Positions 1 to 7,043 of a DNA stretch of 19,513 nt are shown piece after piece. Below the pieces are notes generated by a model. The model saw nothing but the letters and a program-made list of their open reading frames with translations. It did no database searches and was not told the DNA's origin. The stretch comes from Candidatus Neomicrothrix sp. UBA2110 (GTDB lineage: Bacteria > Actinomycetota > Acidimicrobiia > Acidimicrobiales > Poriferisodalaceae), in assembly GCA_002331465.1 (NCBI GenBank), contig DCYM01000185.1:2200-21712 (forward strand), written 5' to 3'. Positions within the stretch are counted from its first letter, which is position 1; each line of letters starts with the position of its first letter. The position numbers and the translations under genes are program-made.

Positions 1-461
1 GCTTGAGCCACGGCCAACTGCTCTTCCAGATCACGCAGCGTTTCGCCGCCAACGCTACGTTGCGCTTCAATTCCAGCTTCTTCAAGAGCGAATGGTTCAA
101 TTTGTTCCATTAACTCAATGATTTGGTCTTCCAGAACTGTTTGGCGGCGCGAGATGGACTCAATTTCGTTCTGCATGGCAGCCGCGTCTTTCGGTGAGGT
201 GATCTCGCCGCCGTAGAGCGCACTAGTTGATTTCGCAATTTTGTCTTCTAAACCCTGAACTTCCGCTTCCCGATCTGTCTGACTTCGCCTGAGAACTTTC
301 AACTCAATCATTACCGCGTCGAGTTGTTCTCCTAGCCGCACTTCTTCGCCTTGAACCTCCGTGATTTGCTGGTGCTCTGGGAGCGTCGCAAAGCGATGAG
401 AAAGCTGTGAGAGCCTGGTATCTAGCTCCTGAAGTTGTACTAACACCTCAAGCTCGCTCAA
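1..461 (-). CDS. C4-type zinc-ribbon coiled-coil protein, N-terminal part
   Basis: Partial gene: the reading frame runs off the left edge, so only about 153 N-terminal residues are present. The visible part is almost all heptad-like, charged helix (runs such as LQELDTRLSQLS and QNEIESISRRQ), as expected for the long coiled-coil hairpin of the DUF164/CT398 zinc-ribbon family. The segment LYGGEITSPKDAAAMQNEI matches the conserved hairpin region of that family. The four-cysteine zinc ribbon would lie beyond the edge. I chose a TTG start at 461 because an excellent AAGGAGG (467-473) sits 5 nt upstream and no ATG or GTG is better placed. The gene follows the PBP gene on the same strand after 68 nt. 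Function in the family is poorly defined (proposed nucleic-acid or secretion-related roles); I assign none. Confidence 0.8.
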   Translation of the reverse strand, partial: MSELEVLVQLQELDTRLSQLSHRFATLPEHQQITEVQGEEVRLGEQLDAVMIELKVLRRSQTDREAEVQGLEDKIAKSTSALYGGEITSPKDAAAMQNEIESISRRQTVLEDQIIELMEQIEPFALEEAGIEAQRSVGGETLRDLEEQLAVAQ

Positions 462-466
462 TGCTG

Positions 467-473
467 CCTCCTT
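467..473 (-). promoter_or_regulatory. Strong ribosome binding site deciding a TTG start
   Basis: Read on the minus strand this is AAGGAGG, followed by CAGCA and then TTG (461-459). It is a near-perfect complement of the 16S rRNA 3' end. It is the main reason to accept a TTG start for the zinc-ribbon gene. Confidence 0.75.
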
Positions 474-529
474 GAAAACATCAAATCTTGACCCTCAACG
501 TCTTCCGGTTTTATCACGCACGGCAACTA

Positions 530-2737
530 TCAAGTCCCATTCTCTTTTTCTTCCGAGGGAACAGTAGTGGTAGTCACCGGGTCGCGGCCGGGCACTAACC
601 CACAATTCAGGTATTGATCTCTATGAACGCCAACGTTGGAAAGTTCAGTAATTCGACAGTTCGCCTCGGGGTGTGCCACAAAGCTGCCCGAGTTAAGGTC
701 CACTTCCACCATCGAACATGGCAAGTCGAACTGCATGGCTCCACGATCTTGATCTAGCTGTATGTCCACTGCGCACATCTCGTCTGACAAGTACAAAAGC
801 TGCGAGTTTCGTTGAGGTGGAGGTGGTTGACCAAACGACAAGACTTCTTGGTCCTGCAAAACGCGCGTCATGTATGCCGCCCAAACGCGTGCAGGAATCC
901 ATCCACCTGTCCCGTCCCGACCTTGAATGTCAGTCATAGACACTTTTTCTTCAGGATGTCCCATCCAAATCGAAGTGCTCAGGTGAGGTGTGAAGCCCAC
1001 GTACCAGGCATCACTGAAATCCTGCGAGGTGCCAGTTTTTCCGGCAGACGGTTGACCACTCTCCAGACGCGCTCTGCGCCCTGTCCCAGCAATGACATTT
1101 TGCTCTAGGGCTTCTGTTACCCATGCCGCTGTAGTTGATTTGATCGCTCGGCGGCCTCTCGGCACATGCTGGTACAGCACCGATCCCGACGCATCTTCGA
1201 TCTTACTTATGTAATACGGCTCCATTCGGAGGCCATCATTGGCTATAGCGGCATAGGCCACCGCTTGTTCAAGGGGCGTGACTTCTTGTGCCCCTAGCGA
1301 TAACGAAAGGTATGGGCGGAAGGAATTTTCAGCGTCGCGTCCCAAAAGCCTATTTGCTACCTCGACGACGTTTTCTAGACCAGTTCGTAATCCCAGACGT
1401 ACGAATCCGCAGTTAGAACTTTTCAACACAGCGAATTGGACAGTGCCCACTACTCCGTCGTTCTCATTGAAGTTGTCAACCTCGTAGTCCACGTTGGGTG
1501 GGTTAGGAAACGTGCAGGGCCCTTTCCCGCTAATGGTGTCGAAAGGAAATAATCCAGCTTTTTCGACCGCAGCTGCCAGGACGTAGGTCTTAAATGAGGA
1601 GCCGGGCTGTCGTCTTCCTTGCGTGGCAAGGTTGAATTGGAATTCAGCAAATTCGGGGCCGCCGATAAATGCCCGCACCGCACCGCTAGAGGGGTCTACT
1701 GAAGCCATCGCAACTTCAAAGTCGCCCGTGCCTTCGGGCAGCACCTCTCGCACAGCTTCTTCCATCTGTCGTTGAAGAGTCGCGTCGAATGTGGTCCAGA
1801 CCCGAAGACCGCCGTTGTAAACCTGTGCGAATCTTTCTTGGTACGTCTCCCCTAACGCCGGGTGTTTCAAGAGTGCTTCGGTTACTTCGTCAAGGAAATA
1901 ATCTCGTCGGAGCGTTTCGTCGGTTCGTTGCGGGCTTCTGTTTCGATCAGGAAGACCACGTTGTTCAAACCGCTTGCGTGCCTCAGCATCAATGATGCCC
2001 GCATCCTCTGCGCTCTGGAGCGACATGCTCCGACGTTTCCCGACAACCTCCGTGTCGTCGAAACCATCGTAGATTCCGGGACTTCTGATGAGGCCAGCCA
2101 GAAACGCCGCGTCTCCGACGTCAAGCTCTCCAACGTCCTTCCCGAAATACGTTTCAGCTGCAGCCTGAAGGCCGTAGGCACCGTTACCAAAATAAATCTC
2201 ATTCAGGTAGAACTCGAGAATTTCTTGCTTGGTGAACTCCTCCTCAAGTCGCGCAGCTAACACGGCTTCACGAATTTTCCGGCTAAAAGAGCTTTCGTTC
2301 CCAACGATCCGTAATTTCACGATCTGTTGCGTGATCGTCGAACCACCTTGGGTGATCCCGCCACTCGTGATGTTTTGAATCATTGCTCGGGAAATAGCGC
2401 GAATGTCCACCCCGTTGTGTAGCCAGAATTTGTTGTCCTCGACAGCTAACAATGTGGCGAGCACTTCTTCTGGAACTTGGCTTATTTTGACCAACTCCCG
2501 ATCGATGTCGTAGCGCAAGATTCCTATTCCATTGCCGTCACTTCCATAGACCTCGGTTCGCTGAGCCCCGGGCGAAAGATTTAGGGCAACGTCAATTCGT
2601 TCTCGCTCCACAGCGAACAACGCTTCTTTGCTGTGCGGTGCGATTGCCATGCCAACGCTTGTTAATAAAACGGCGAATGCGATCGCCATCACAAGGAGAA
2701 CAGGAAGACGTAGAAGGCGTCGAAAGGAGCGCACCAT
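530..2737 (-). CDS. Bifunctional PBP1A-type penicillin-binding protein (glycosyltransferase + transpeptidase)
   Basis: Class A penicillin-binding protein that polymerises lipid II and cross-links peptidoglycan at the outer face of the membrane. Residues about 10-33 form one signal-anchor helix. The GT51 domain follows: EDNKFWLHNG (catalytic Glu100), GGSTITQQ (131-138) and FYLNEIYFGNGAYG with Glu180. The transpeptidase domain has SSFK (nucleophile Ser380, Lys383), SSN (440-442) and KTGT (567-570), so all active-site motifs are intact. At 735 residues it is normal for the family. The C-terminal tail (about 640-735) carries four cysteines (655, 674, 694, 712) and ends in a TTTTVP low-complexity stretch. 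The ATG at 2737 is followed directly by GTG. GAGGA abuts the ATG, so either codon may be the start. It diverges from the thiamine pyrophosphokinase gene across 91 nt. Confidence 0.95.
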   Translation of the reverse strand: MVRSFRRLLRLPVLLVMAIAFAVLLTSVGMAIAPHSKEALFAVERERIDVALNLSPGAQRTEVYGSDGNGIGILRYDIDRELVKISQVPEEVLATLLAVEDNKFWLHNGVDIRAISRAMIQNITSGGITQGGSTITQQIVKLRIVGNESSFSRKIREAVLAARLEEEFTKQEILEFYLNEIYFGNGAYGLQAAAETYFGKDVGELDVGDAAFLAGLIRSPGIYDGFDDTEVVGKRRSMSLQSAEDAGIIDAEARKRFEQRGLPDRNRSPQRTDETLRRDYFLDEVTEALLKHPALGETYQERFAQVYNGGLRVWTTFDATLQRQMEEAVREVLPEGTGDFEVAMASVDPSSGAVRAFIGGPEFAEFQFNLATQGRRQPGSSFKTYVLAAAVEKAGLFPFDTISGKGPCTFPNPPNVDYEVDNFNENDGVVGTVQFAVLKSSNCGFVRLGLRTGLENVVEVANRLLGRDAENSFRPYLSLSLGAQEVTPLEQAVAYAAIANDGLRMEPYYISKIEDASGSVLYQHVPRGRRAIKSTTAAWVTEALEQNVIAGTGRRARLESGQPSAGKTGTSQDFSDAWYVGFTPHLSTSIWMGHPEEKVSMTDIQGRDGTGGWIPARVWAAYMTRVLQDQEVLSFGQPPPPQRNSQLLYLSDEMCAVDIQLDQDRGAMQFDLPCSMVEVDLNSGSFVAHPEANCRITELSNVGVHRDQYLNCGLVPGRDPVTTTTVPSEEKENGT

Positions 2738-2828
2738 TCCTCGAAGGTACCGGCCACCGAGACTCAGAAAGCGTCGCTCACGAAATCCCCGTTGTCATTT
2801 ACACCTATTTGTAAGCAATCATGGGGTT
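2738..2828. promoter_or_regulatory. Divergent intergenic region between PBP and thiamine genes
   Basis: These 91 nt must hold the promoters for both the PBP gene and the thiamine pair. The only structure I see is an inverted repeat TTACA-N6-TGTAA at 2799-2814, which could bind a dimeric regulator. TTGTCA at 2793-2798 resembles a -35 box, but no good -10 box stands 16-18 nt downstream. I see no TPP riboswitch motifs ahead of the thiamine genes. Confidence 0.35.
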
Positions 2829-3500
2829 GTGTCTAAGTCGCTAACTGACGCTTCTTCTTTGGATCCGACTCGAACTTGGGTGATTGACGGGGGTCCCCGG
2901 ATTCCGTCGCTCCCCGCTGAGGCGTCGCCATCTCTGGTCATCGCCGCTGATATTGGCTACCAGCACGCTCTAGCTCTGGGATTATCGGTAGATGTTGTCG
3001 TAGGGGATTTCGATTCACTTGCCCCAGACAACCTTCAAGAAACCGATGCTGGCTTACTAGTTCAGCGACATCCCCAGGACAAAGATGCGAGCGATCTTGC
3101 TCTCGCCTTGCAATTCGCTTGGACAGCGGGGGCAACAAGTGTCGACGTTCTCACCGGAGGGGAAGGAAGACTCGATCATTTACTTGTCGGATTAATGCTC
3201 ATTGCTAACGAGGAAAATATTGGGCATCGGATTGTCACTCACTGCGGACCTAGTCGCGCTGTGGCATTGCAACCAGGGAAACCTTTCGATTTAGAAGTTA
3301 CAGCGGGCTCGTGGTTGACTCTCCTCGCGCTAGACAGCGACTCAAGTGCATCTACGAAAGGATTGCGTTGGAATCTCGCTGCCACCGACAAAGTCTCGCC
3401 TTTCAGCAGTTTGGGACTCAGTAACGAAGTGGTCCAAAGCCCAGAAATCACAGTGCACCGAGGCGTGCTTTTGGTAGTGGTCACTTCCCGCGATGGATAA
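2829..3500 (+). CDS. thiN: Thiamine pyrophosphokinase (thiamine diphosphokinase)
   Basis: Transfers pyrophosphate from ATP to thiamine to make TPP in the cytoplasm, the final step of thiamine salvage. The motifs sit in the usual order: a WVIDGGP start-strand (about 17-23), an AADIGYQHAL box (39-48), GDFDS (59-63), DKDASDLAL (84-92) and GGEGRLDH (110-117). The second half shows the beta-sandwich thiamine-binding pattern, less conserved. From GTG 2829 the product is 223 residues, the normal size. The frame stays open back to 2628, but that would overlap the divergent PBP gene by more than 100 nt and add an arginine-rich tail foreign to the family. The start is uncertain: GGGG lies just before the GTG, at short spacing. 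The stop overlaps the next gene by 8 nt, suggesting translational coupling. Confidence 0.85.
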   Translation: MSKSLTDASSLDPTRTWVIDGGPRIPSLPAEASPSLVIAADIGYQHALALGLSVDVVVGDFDSLAPDNLQETDAGLLVQRHPQDKDASDLALALQFAWTAGATSVDVLTGGEGRLDHLLVGLMLIANEENIGHRIVTHCGPSRAVALQPGKPFDLEVTAGSWLTLLALDSDSSASTKGLRWNLAATDKVSPFSSLGLSNEVVQSPEITVHRGVLLVVVTSRDG

Positions 3501-4665
3501 AACATTTCTTCGATTTGGCATGACTGTTTGCACCGTAGCTCTCGTCGCCCTTTTCGGCGGGGGTTGTGCAACTACTGCGCAGACCGCGACCACGATACGA
3601 CTATTAACTCACGAAGAGTTTCACTTGCCGCAGGAGGCAATTGACGACTTCACAGCCCGTACAGGAATTGAAGTGCTCGTATTCATGGAAAAAGACACAA
3701 CTGCCATGGTCGATCTACTTGAGAGAACAGTCGCTAGTCCAGTTGCAGACGTCGTTCTGGGGATCGATAGTCTCGAACGTCGACGAGTCACAGAAAACAG
3801 ACTGGTAGAGCCCTATCGTCCGATCGCGGTAGACCGCCTCGATCCTTCGTTATTACTCCAAGATGAAATGCTGACTCCGATAAGTCAGTTAGCAGCCTGT
3901 TTGAATCGATCAAAATCTCGATACGACTCCGCTCCACGTCGCGTAGATCAATTACCTGAACCGGGTGACATGCCGCTGCGACCACCCGAAAAGATCGACG
4001 ACCTTGCAGATCCTCGACATGCTGCAACCGCTGTAATTCCAGATCCGCTATCGAGCCGGCTGGGTCTTTATTTCTTGGTAGCGATCGAACGCCTTCATCC
4101 AGAAAACGTCGAAGGTGTCACTCCCTGGCCAAAGGTCGTCGATGCGATGCTTCGCTGGGGAGTCGAAATTGCTCCGAGTTGGGAAGAGGCTTGGTTTAGC
4201 CGTTTTCAACCTTCAGCTGGCTCAGAGAATACCGACACCCGTTCGCTGACCTGGGGCTCTTCGGGGATGCCCGCCGTTAGTGTGCGATTTCTTCCCGAAC
4301 TTCCAGATGACGTAGACGTCGCCGTCATCGATAGCGGGTGCGTAAAGATTGTCAACTACGCGGGAGTAGTTAGCAACACACCTGACCGAAGAAACGCTGG
4401 TCGACTTGTCGACACCCTCATTGAGCCCCTCTTTCAGTACGGAGTTCCCGATCGCTACGGGAGCCGCCCCACTAGAACTGACATCGTTCGCACAGAGGCT
4501 TGGAGGCGGTTCGGTGTCGACGTGACCGCTATCCCCATAGATGAATGGCGAATTGGGCCACTCTGGGAAGTCTGGCTGATGACCTGGAAACAAATCGTGG
4601 ATTCGGTCGCAAGCGGCGAGGAGCTCCTACCACCAGTTGTTGAGGTGACTTTGCCCGCTGAGTGA
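3493..4665 (+). CDS. Thiamine-binding-protein-like ABC substrate-binding lipoprotein (ThiB/TbpA-like)
   Basis: Predicted extracytoplasmic solute-binding protein. The N-terminus has a basic start, a hydrophobic stretch (about 8-24) and a candidate lipid-modified Cys25 in FGGGC; the lipobox is poor, with Gly where Leu is usual. The mature part follows the TbpA pattern: IRLLTHEEFHLPQEAIDDF, TGIEVLVF, ADVVLGIDS, LEPY-like VEPYRP, the IDDLADP linker, VIPDPLSSRLGLYFL (family: vDPatSSPGLaFL), a WEEAW box, and NYAGVVSNTPDRRNAGRLVDTLI before the C-terminal helices. It overlaps the thiamine pyrophosphokinase gene by 8 nt (ATGGATAA), which supports thiamine or a precursor as ligand. No permease or ATPase gene is next to it, so its transporter partner must lie elsewhere. 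Ligand specificity is inferred. It converges on the crotonase gene with a 19-nt gap. Confidence 0.75.
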   Translation: MDKTFLRFGMTVCTVALVALFGGGCATTAQTATTIRLLTHEEFHLPQEAIDDFTARTGIEVLVFMEKDTTAMVDLLERTVASPVADVVLGIDSLERRRVTENRLVEPYRPIAVDRLDPSLLLQDEMLTPISQLAACLNRSKSRYDSAPRRVDQLPEPGDMPLRPPEKIDDLADPRHAATAVIPDPLSSRLGLYFLVAIERLHPENVEGVTPWPKVVDAMLRWGVEIAPSWEEAWFSRFQPSAGSENTDTRSLTWGSSGMPAVSVRFLPELPDDVDVAVIDSGCVKIVNYAGVVSNTPDRRNAGRLVDTLIEPLFQYGVPDRYGSRPTRTDIVRTEAWRRFGVDVTAIPIDEWRIGPLWEVWLMTWKQIVDSVASGEELLPPVVEVTLPAE

Positions 4666-4684
4666 CCTCTGCATCACGGCGAAC

Positions 4685-5527
4685 TTATCGGTCGTTGTCA
4701 GGGGTCTGGCCGTAGTCGTGCCATGGGCGATCTCTATCAGCGACAGCATCGCGAACGTTTCCTGAGTTAATTTGCGATACCCATTTTTGTGCTTCAGGAG
4801 TGTGGCGAGCGATGCCATCAAAGAACGTCCCCAACATCTGGGAAGTGCGGAGCCCCATGTTTTCGAAAGCCTGGTTAATGAGAAGCTTATTGAGAGCAAG
4901 TTGATTAGCCGGGATGTTGATAAAGCGACGCGCTTCGGTTTCTGCTGCGTTCGACAAATCGCCCGGGTCACAGACATGTGAGACTAAACCGATGCGAAAT
5001 GCTGTTTCAGCATCGATTGGGCGTCCCGTTAGCAAAAATTGTTTCGCATGTTCGAGGCCAATGCGGTGCACCCACATCATGGTGGTCGGTGTTCCATATA
5101 TACGACTGGGTGCGTAACCAATCTGTGCGTTACTAGCCATGAAGAGAAGGTCCGCGCAAAGTATTAGGTCGGTAGCTCCTCCAAGAGCCCACCCTGAGAT
5201 TTCACCAATAACGGGTTTGGGGCACTCCCAGATTTTCATGAAGCGACGCACATTTGCTGCCATTGATTGGTAGTCAGCTACAGGATCCCAAACTTCTGGT
5301 TCGCGAGCAGCATTCGCTATGAATTCGTCAAGGTCGTACCCAGCGGAGATGTTGTTTCCCGCTCCTCTCAGAACAATCGACGCGACATCGCTTGCAGATG
5401 TGGCTTGTTCGACACCATCTGCTACTCCTTGGATGACCTCAACAGTGAGGGTATTCAACCGCTCTGGTCGATTGATCGTGATGAGCGCCACACCATCACG
5501 CTCTTCATACAGCACAGATTCAGCCAA
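4685..5527 (-). CDS. Enoyl-CoA hydratase/isomerase (crotonase superfamily) protein
   Basis: Crotonase-fold protein of 280 residues, presumably acting on an acyl-CoA in the cytoplasm. The oxyanion-hole segments are present: NNISAGYDLDEF (58-69) and SGWALGGATDL (111-121). In classical hydratases a catalytic Glu follows the GG motif and a second stands about 20 residues on. Here the equivalent places hold Asp120 and Ala/Pro (IGYAPSRIYGTP), so simple hydration activity is doubtful. Isomerase, hydrolase or other crotonase chemistry is possible. The PTTMMWVHRIGLEHAKQFLLTGR stretch is typical of actinobacterial members. The start is TTG at 5527, chosen because GGAGG (5536-5540) stands 8 nt upstream. 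It is a single-gene unit, divergent from the aldo/keto reductase and convergent with the thiamine-binding gene. No beta-oxidation partners are adjacent. Confidence 0.85.
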   Translation of the reverse strand: MAESVLYEERDGVALITINRPERLNTLTVEVIQGVADGVEQATSASDVASIVLRGAGNNISAGYDLDEFIANAAREPEVWDPVADYQSMAANVRRFMKIWECPKPVIGEISGWALGGATDLILCADLLFMASNAQIGYAPSRIYGTPTTMMWVHRIGLEHAKQFLLTGRPIDAETAFRIGLVSHVCDPGDLSNAAETEARRFINIPANQLALNKLLINQAFENMGLRTSQMLGTFFDGIARHTPEAQKWVSQINSGNVRDAVADRDRPWHDYGQTPDNDR

Positions 5528-5535
5528 TGGATCAG

Positions 5536-5540
5536 CCTCC
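5536..5540 (-). promoter_or_regulatory. Ribosome binding site deciding a TTG start
   Basis: GGAGG on the minus strand, 8 nt before the TTG at 5527-5525. It supports the unusual start codon of the crotonase-fold gene. Confidence 0.65.
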
Positions 5541-5596
5541 GGTCTCGGATCGCAGTTGTCGTAGAGTAGTGGCCGCTGTCTATCGGCTACACCCGT

Positions 5597-5610
5597 TCAG
5601 ATTGATCTGA
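5597..5610. promoter_or_regulatory. 14-bp palindrome, possible operator
   Basis: TCAGATTGATCTGA is a perfect 6-bp inverted repeat around a TG centre. It lies in the 115-nt divergent region between the crotonase gene and the aldo/keto reductase, 33 nt before the latter's ATG. A dimeric repressor site is plausible. I know of no regulator with exactly this site, and none is encoded nearby. Confidence 0.3.
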
Positions 5611-5642
5611 CTCGGCCATCGATCTTCCAAAAAGGACCGGCC

Positions 5643-6674
5643 ATGCTTGACACCATTACCCTCGGGACGAAAACAGGGCTCCGCGTACCTCGGCTATGTC
5701 TCGGCACCATGAACTTCGGCGAGCCGGGCAGAGGCCACCAAGGAGATTGGACTTTGGGAGTCGACGACGCCCGGCCGATTTTTGAAGCTGCCATTGAATC
5801 GGGACTTTTTTACTTCGACACTGCTGATATTTATGGTGTCGGAGCTTGTGAGGAAGTGGTGGGACAGCTTTTAGGCGAGTTGTTAGAACGCGACGAATAC
5901 GTCATCAACACCAAGGTCGCAATGCCTATGGGTCGCGGGGCCAACCAAGGCGGGCTTTCCAGAAAGCACATTATGGAAGGCGTTGATAGTTCACTCCGTC
6001 GTCTAGGACTTGACTACGTAGACCAACTCATTATCCATCGCCACCCACACGGCATCAGAGGAGCAGCCTCCACCCCAATTGAAGAAACCCTTGAAGCACT
6101 TAACGATGTCGTCAAAGCAGGCAAGGCTCTCCATATTGGTGCTTCTTCGATGTTCGCTTGGCAATTCGCTGAATTGCAGTTGACTGCTCGTATCAATGGC
6201 TGGACAGAATTCATCAGCATGCAGAACCATTACAACCTTATTTACCGCGAGGAAGAACGCGAAATGAATCCTTATTGTCTCAGCACTGGAGTTGCTCTAC
6301 AGCCCTGGTCGCCGTTGGCGCGCGGAATCTTGGCCGGCGCATATCGGGGCAGTCTCGACGGTGGGACCACCGACCGTTCCACAGGTCAAGACCGCACGCG
6401 AACCGAATCGCTTTACCGAGGCGAAATGGATTTTGAAATTGCTGATCGGGTCATCGCACTTGCAGACGAACGCGGCTGTCGGCCGGCCCAGATAGCTATT
6501 GCATGGCTGTTGTCGAAACCAGGGGTTACTTCCCCGGTCGTGGGTGTGTCACGTGTTGAACAGTTACAACAACTCGTTGAAGCTTGCAGCATCAAGCTTT
6601 CACCTCAAGAAATTGGTCACCTGGAAGAGCTATATCGTCCGGTCGATAACTTGCTATCCATCGGTACCTCTTAG
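5643..6674 (+). CDS. Aldo/keto reductase
   Basis: NADPH-dependent aldehyde/ketone reductase of the AKR superfamily (343 residues, TIM barrel, cytoplasmic). The catalytic tetrad is complete: Asp59 and Tyr64 in FDTADIYG, Lys91 in NTKVAM and His132 in IIHRHPHG. The cofactor-binding end shows QPWSPLARG and, near the C-terminus, VVGVSRVEQLQQL. The N-terminus KTGLRVPRLCLGTMNFG is that of the AKR11/YajO/YghZ-like group, which favours reduction of small aldehydes, but the substrate cannot be read from sequence. The ATG at 5643 has AGGA (5633-5636) 6 nt upstream. It appears to be its own transcription unit, with a palindrome upstream and a hairpin 13 nt after the stop. Confidence 0.9.
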   Translation: MLDTITLGTKTGLRVPRLCLGTMNFGEPGRGHQGDWTLGVDDARPIFEAAIESGLFYFDTADIYGVGACEEVVGQLLGELLERDEYVINTKVAMPMGRGANQGGLSRKHIMEGVDSSLRRLGLDYVDQLIIHRHPHGIRGAASTPIEETLEALNDVVKAGKALHIGASSMFAWQFAELQLTARINGWTEFISMQNHYNLIYREEEREMNPYCLSTGVALQPWSPLARGILAGAYRGSLDGGTTDRSTGQDRTRTESLYRGEMDFEIADRVIALADERGCRPAQIAIAWLLSKPGVTSPVVGVSRVEQLQQLVEACSIKLSPQEIGHLEELYRPVDNLLSIGTS

Positions 6675-6686
6675 AGAAACGATAAA

Positions 6687-6713
6687 GACACTGGTTTGAA
6701 ACGCCAGAGTGTC
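6687..6713 (+). terminator. Hairpin after the aldo/keto reductase, possible terminator
   Basis: GACACTGG and CCAGAGTGTC can pair with a 2-nt bulge (AG), giving an 8-bp stem around a 9-nt loop, 13 nt after the stop codon. There is no T-run, so this would be at best a U-less terminator of the kind proposed in actinobacteria, or a transcript-stabilising hairpin. Confidence 0.35.
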
Positions 6714-6752
6714 AGCTCGGTGTCAGGGCACACGGGATGTCAGACTGGGGTC

Positions 6753-6908
6753 ATGGTCTGGATCATCGTCATCATGTTGCTCTCTCTAGGTGTTATCAGG
6801 TGGCTTCGACACGCTGAGGACACGGCGCGGAGCCAAATGACAGGGACGCCTATCGAAGACCTAGAAGATCCACCTTGGAAACAACGCTTCGAAAAACCTT
6901 GGAGCTAG
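6753..6908 (+). CDS. Small single-pass membrane protein, hypothetical
   Basis: A 51-residue reading frame from ATG 6753. Residues 2-17 (VWIIVIMLLSLGVIRW) form one clear transmembrane helix. A short basic patch and an acidic, proline- and tryptophan-containing cytoplasmic tail follow (IEDLEDPPW, ending FEKPWS). This is the usual layout of a real small membrane protein, but I do not recognise a family. The frame is open back to a TTG at 6696, but that start would sit inside the hairpin after the aldo/keto reductase and lacks a ribosome site. The ATG has only a GGGG two nt upstream, a weak site. The gene is unproven; the hydrophobic-then-acidic layout is its best support. Confidence 0.5.
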   Translation: MVWIIVIMLLSLGVIRWLRHAEDTARSQMTGTPIEDLEDPPWKQRFEKPWS

Positions 6909-7043
6909 ACCCTTCTGAGACAGCTGTAAACGTCGCAGAATCGCGCATCCGTTTCGCTCATTGACAGCACTAGGGCTAGCCTCCTCTCTCAGTGAGGCCG
7001 AGGCTCAGTAACGAAATAGACCTCGGGACCGAGGGGGTTTGGT
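6909..7043 (+). promoter_or_regulatory. Leader region of the alcohol dehydrogenase with competing hairpins
   Basis: This holds the promoter and leader of the dehydrogenase gene. From 6978 to 7034 there are complementary segments that exclude one another. AGCCTC (6978-6983) can pair with GAGGCT (7000-7005). CCGAGG (6998-7003) can pair with CCTCGG (7021-7026). CCTCG (7021-7025) can pair with CGAGG (7030-7034) as a tight 5-bp hairpin with a 4-nt loop. The last hairpin buries part of the GAGGGGG ribosome site (7031-7037). A TTGACA at 6961-6966 has no -10 box at the right distance, so the promoter is not placed. Confidence 0.3.

Noticed and set aside
1862..2260. Plus-strand open frame of 132 codons
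   Set aside because: Antisense to the PBP glycosyltransferase region, whose motifs are all intact.
2628..2828. Longer start for the thiamine pyrophosphokinase frame
   Set aside because: It would overlap the divergent PBP gene by 110 nt and add an arginine-rich tail not found in the family. The GTG at 2829 gives the normal length.
2738..2828. TPP riboswitch ahead of the thiamine genes
   Set aside because: The leader is under 91 nt and shows none of the conserved CUGAGA or ACCUGA-type segments.
6696..6752. TTG start at 6696 for the small membrane protein
   Set aside because: It lies inside a hairpin after the aldo/keto reductase, has no ribosome site, and adds a segment with no membrane-protein logic before the helix at ATG 6753.
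6961..6966. TTGACA as a -35 promoter box for the alcohol dehydrogenase
   Set aside because: The bases 17 nt downstream read CTCTCT, and no -10-like hexamer stands at 16-18 nt.
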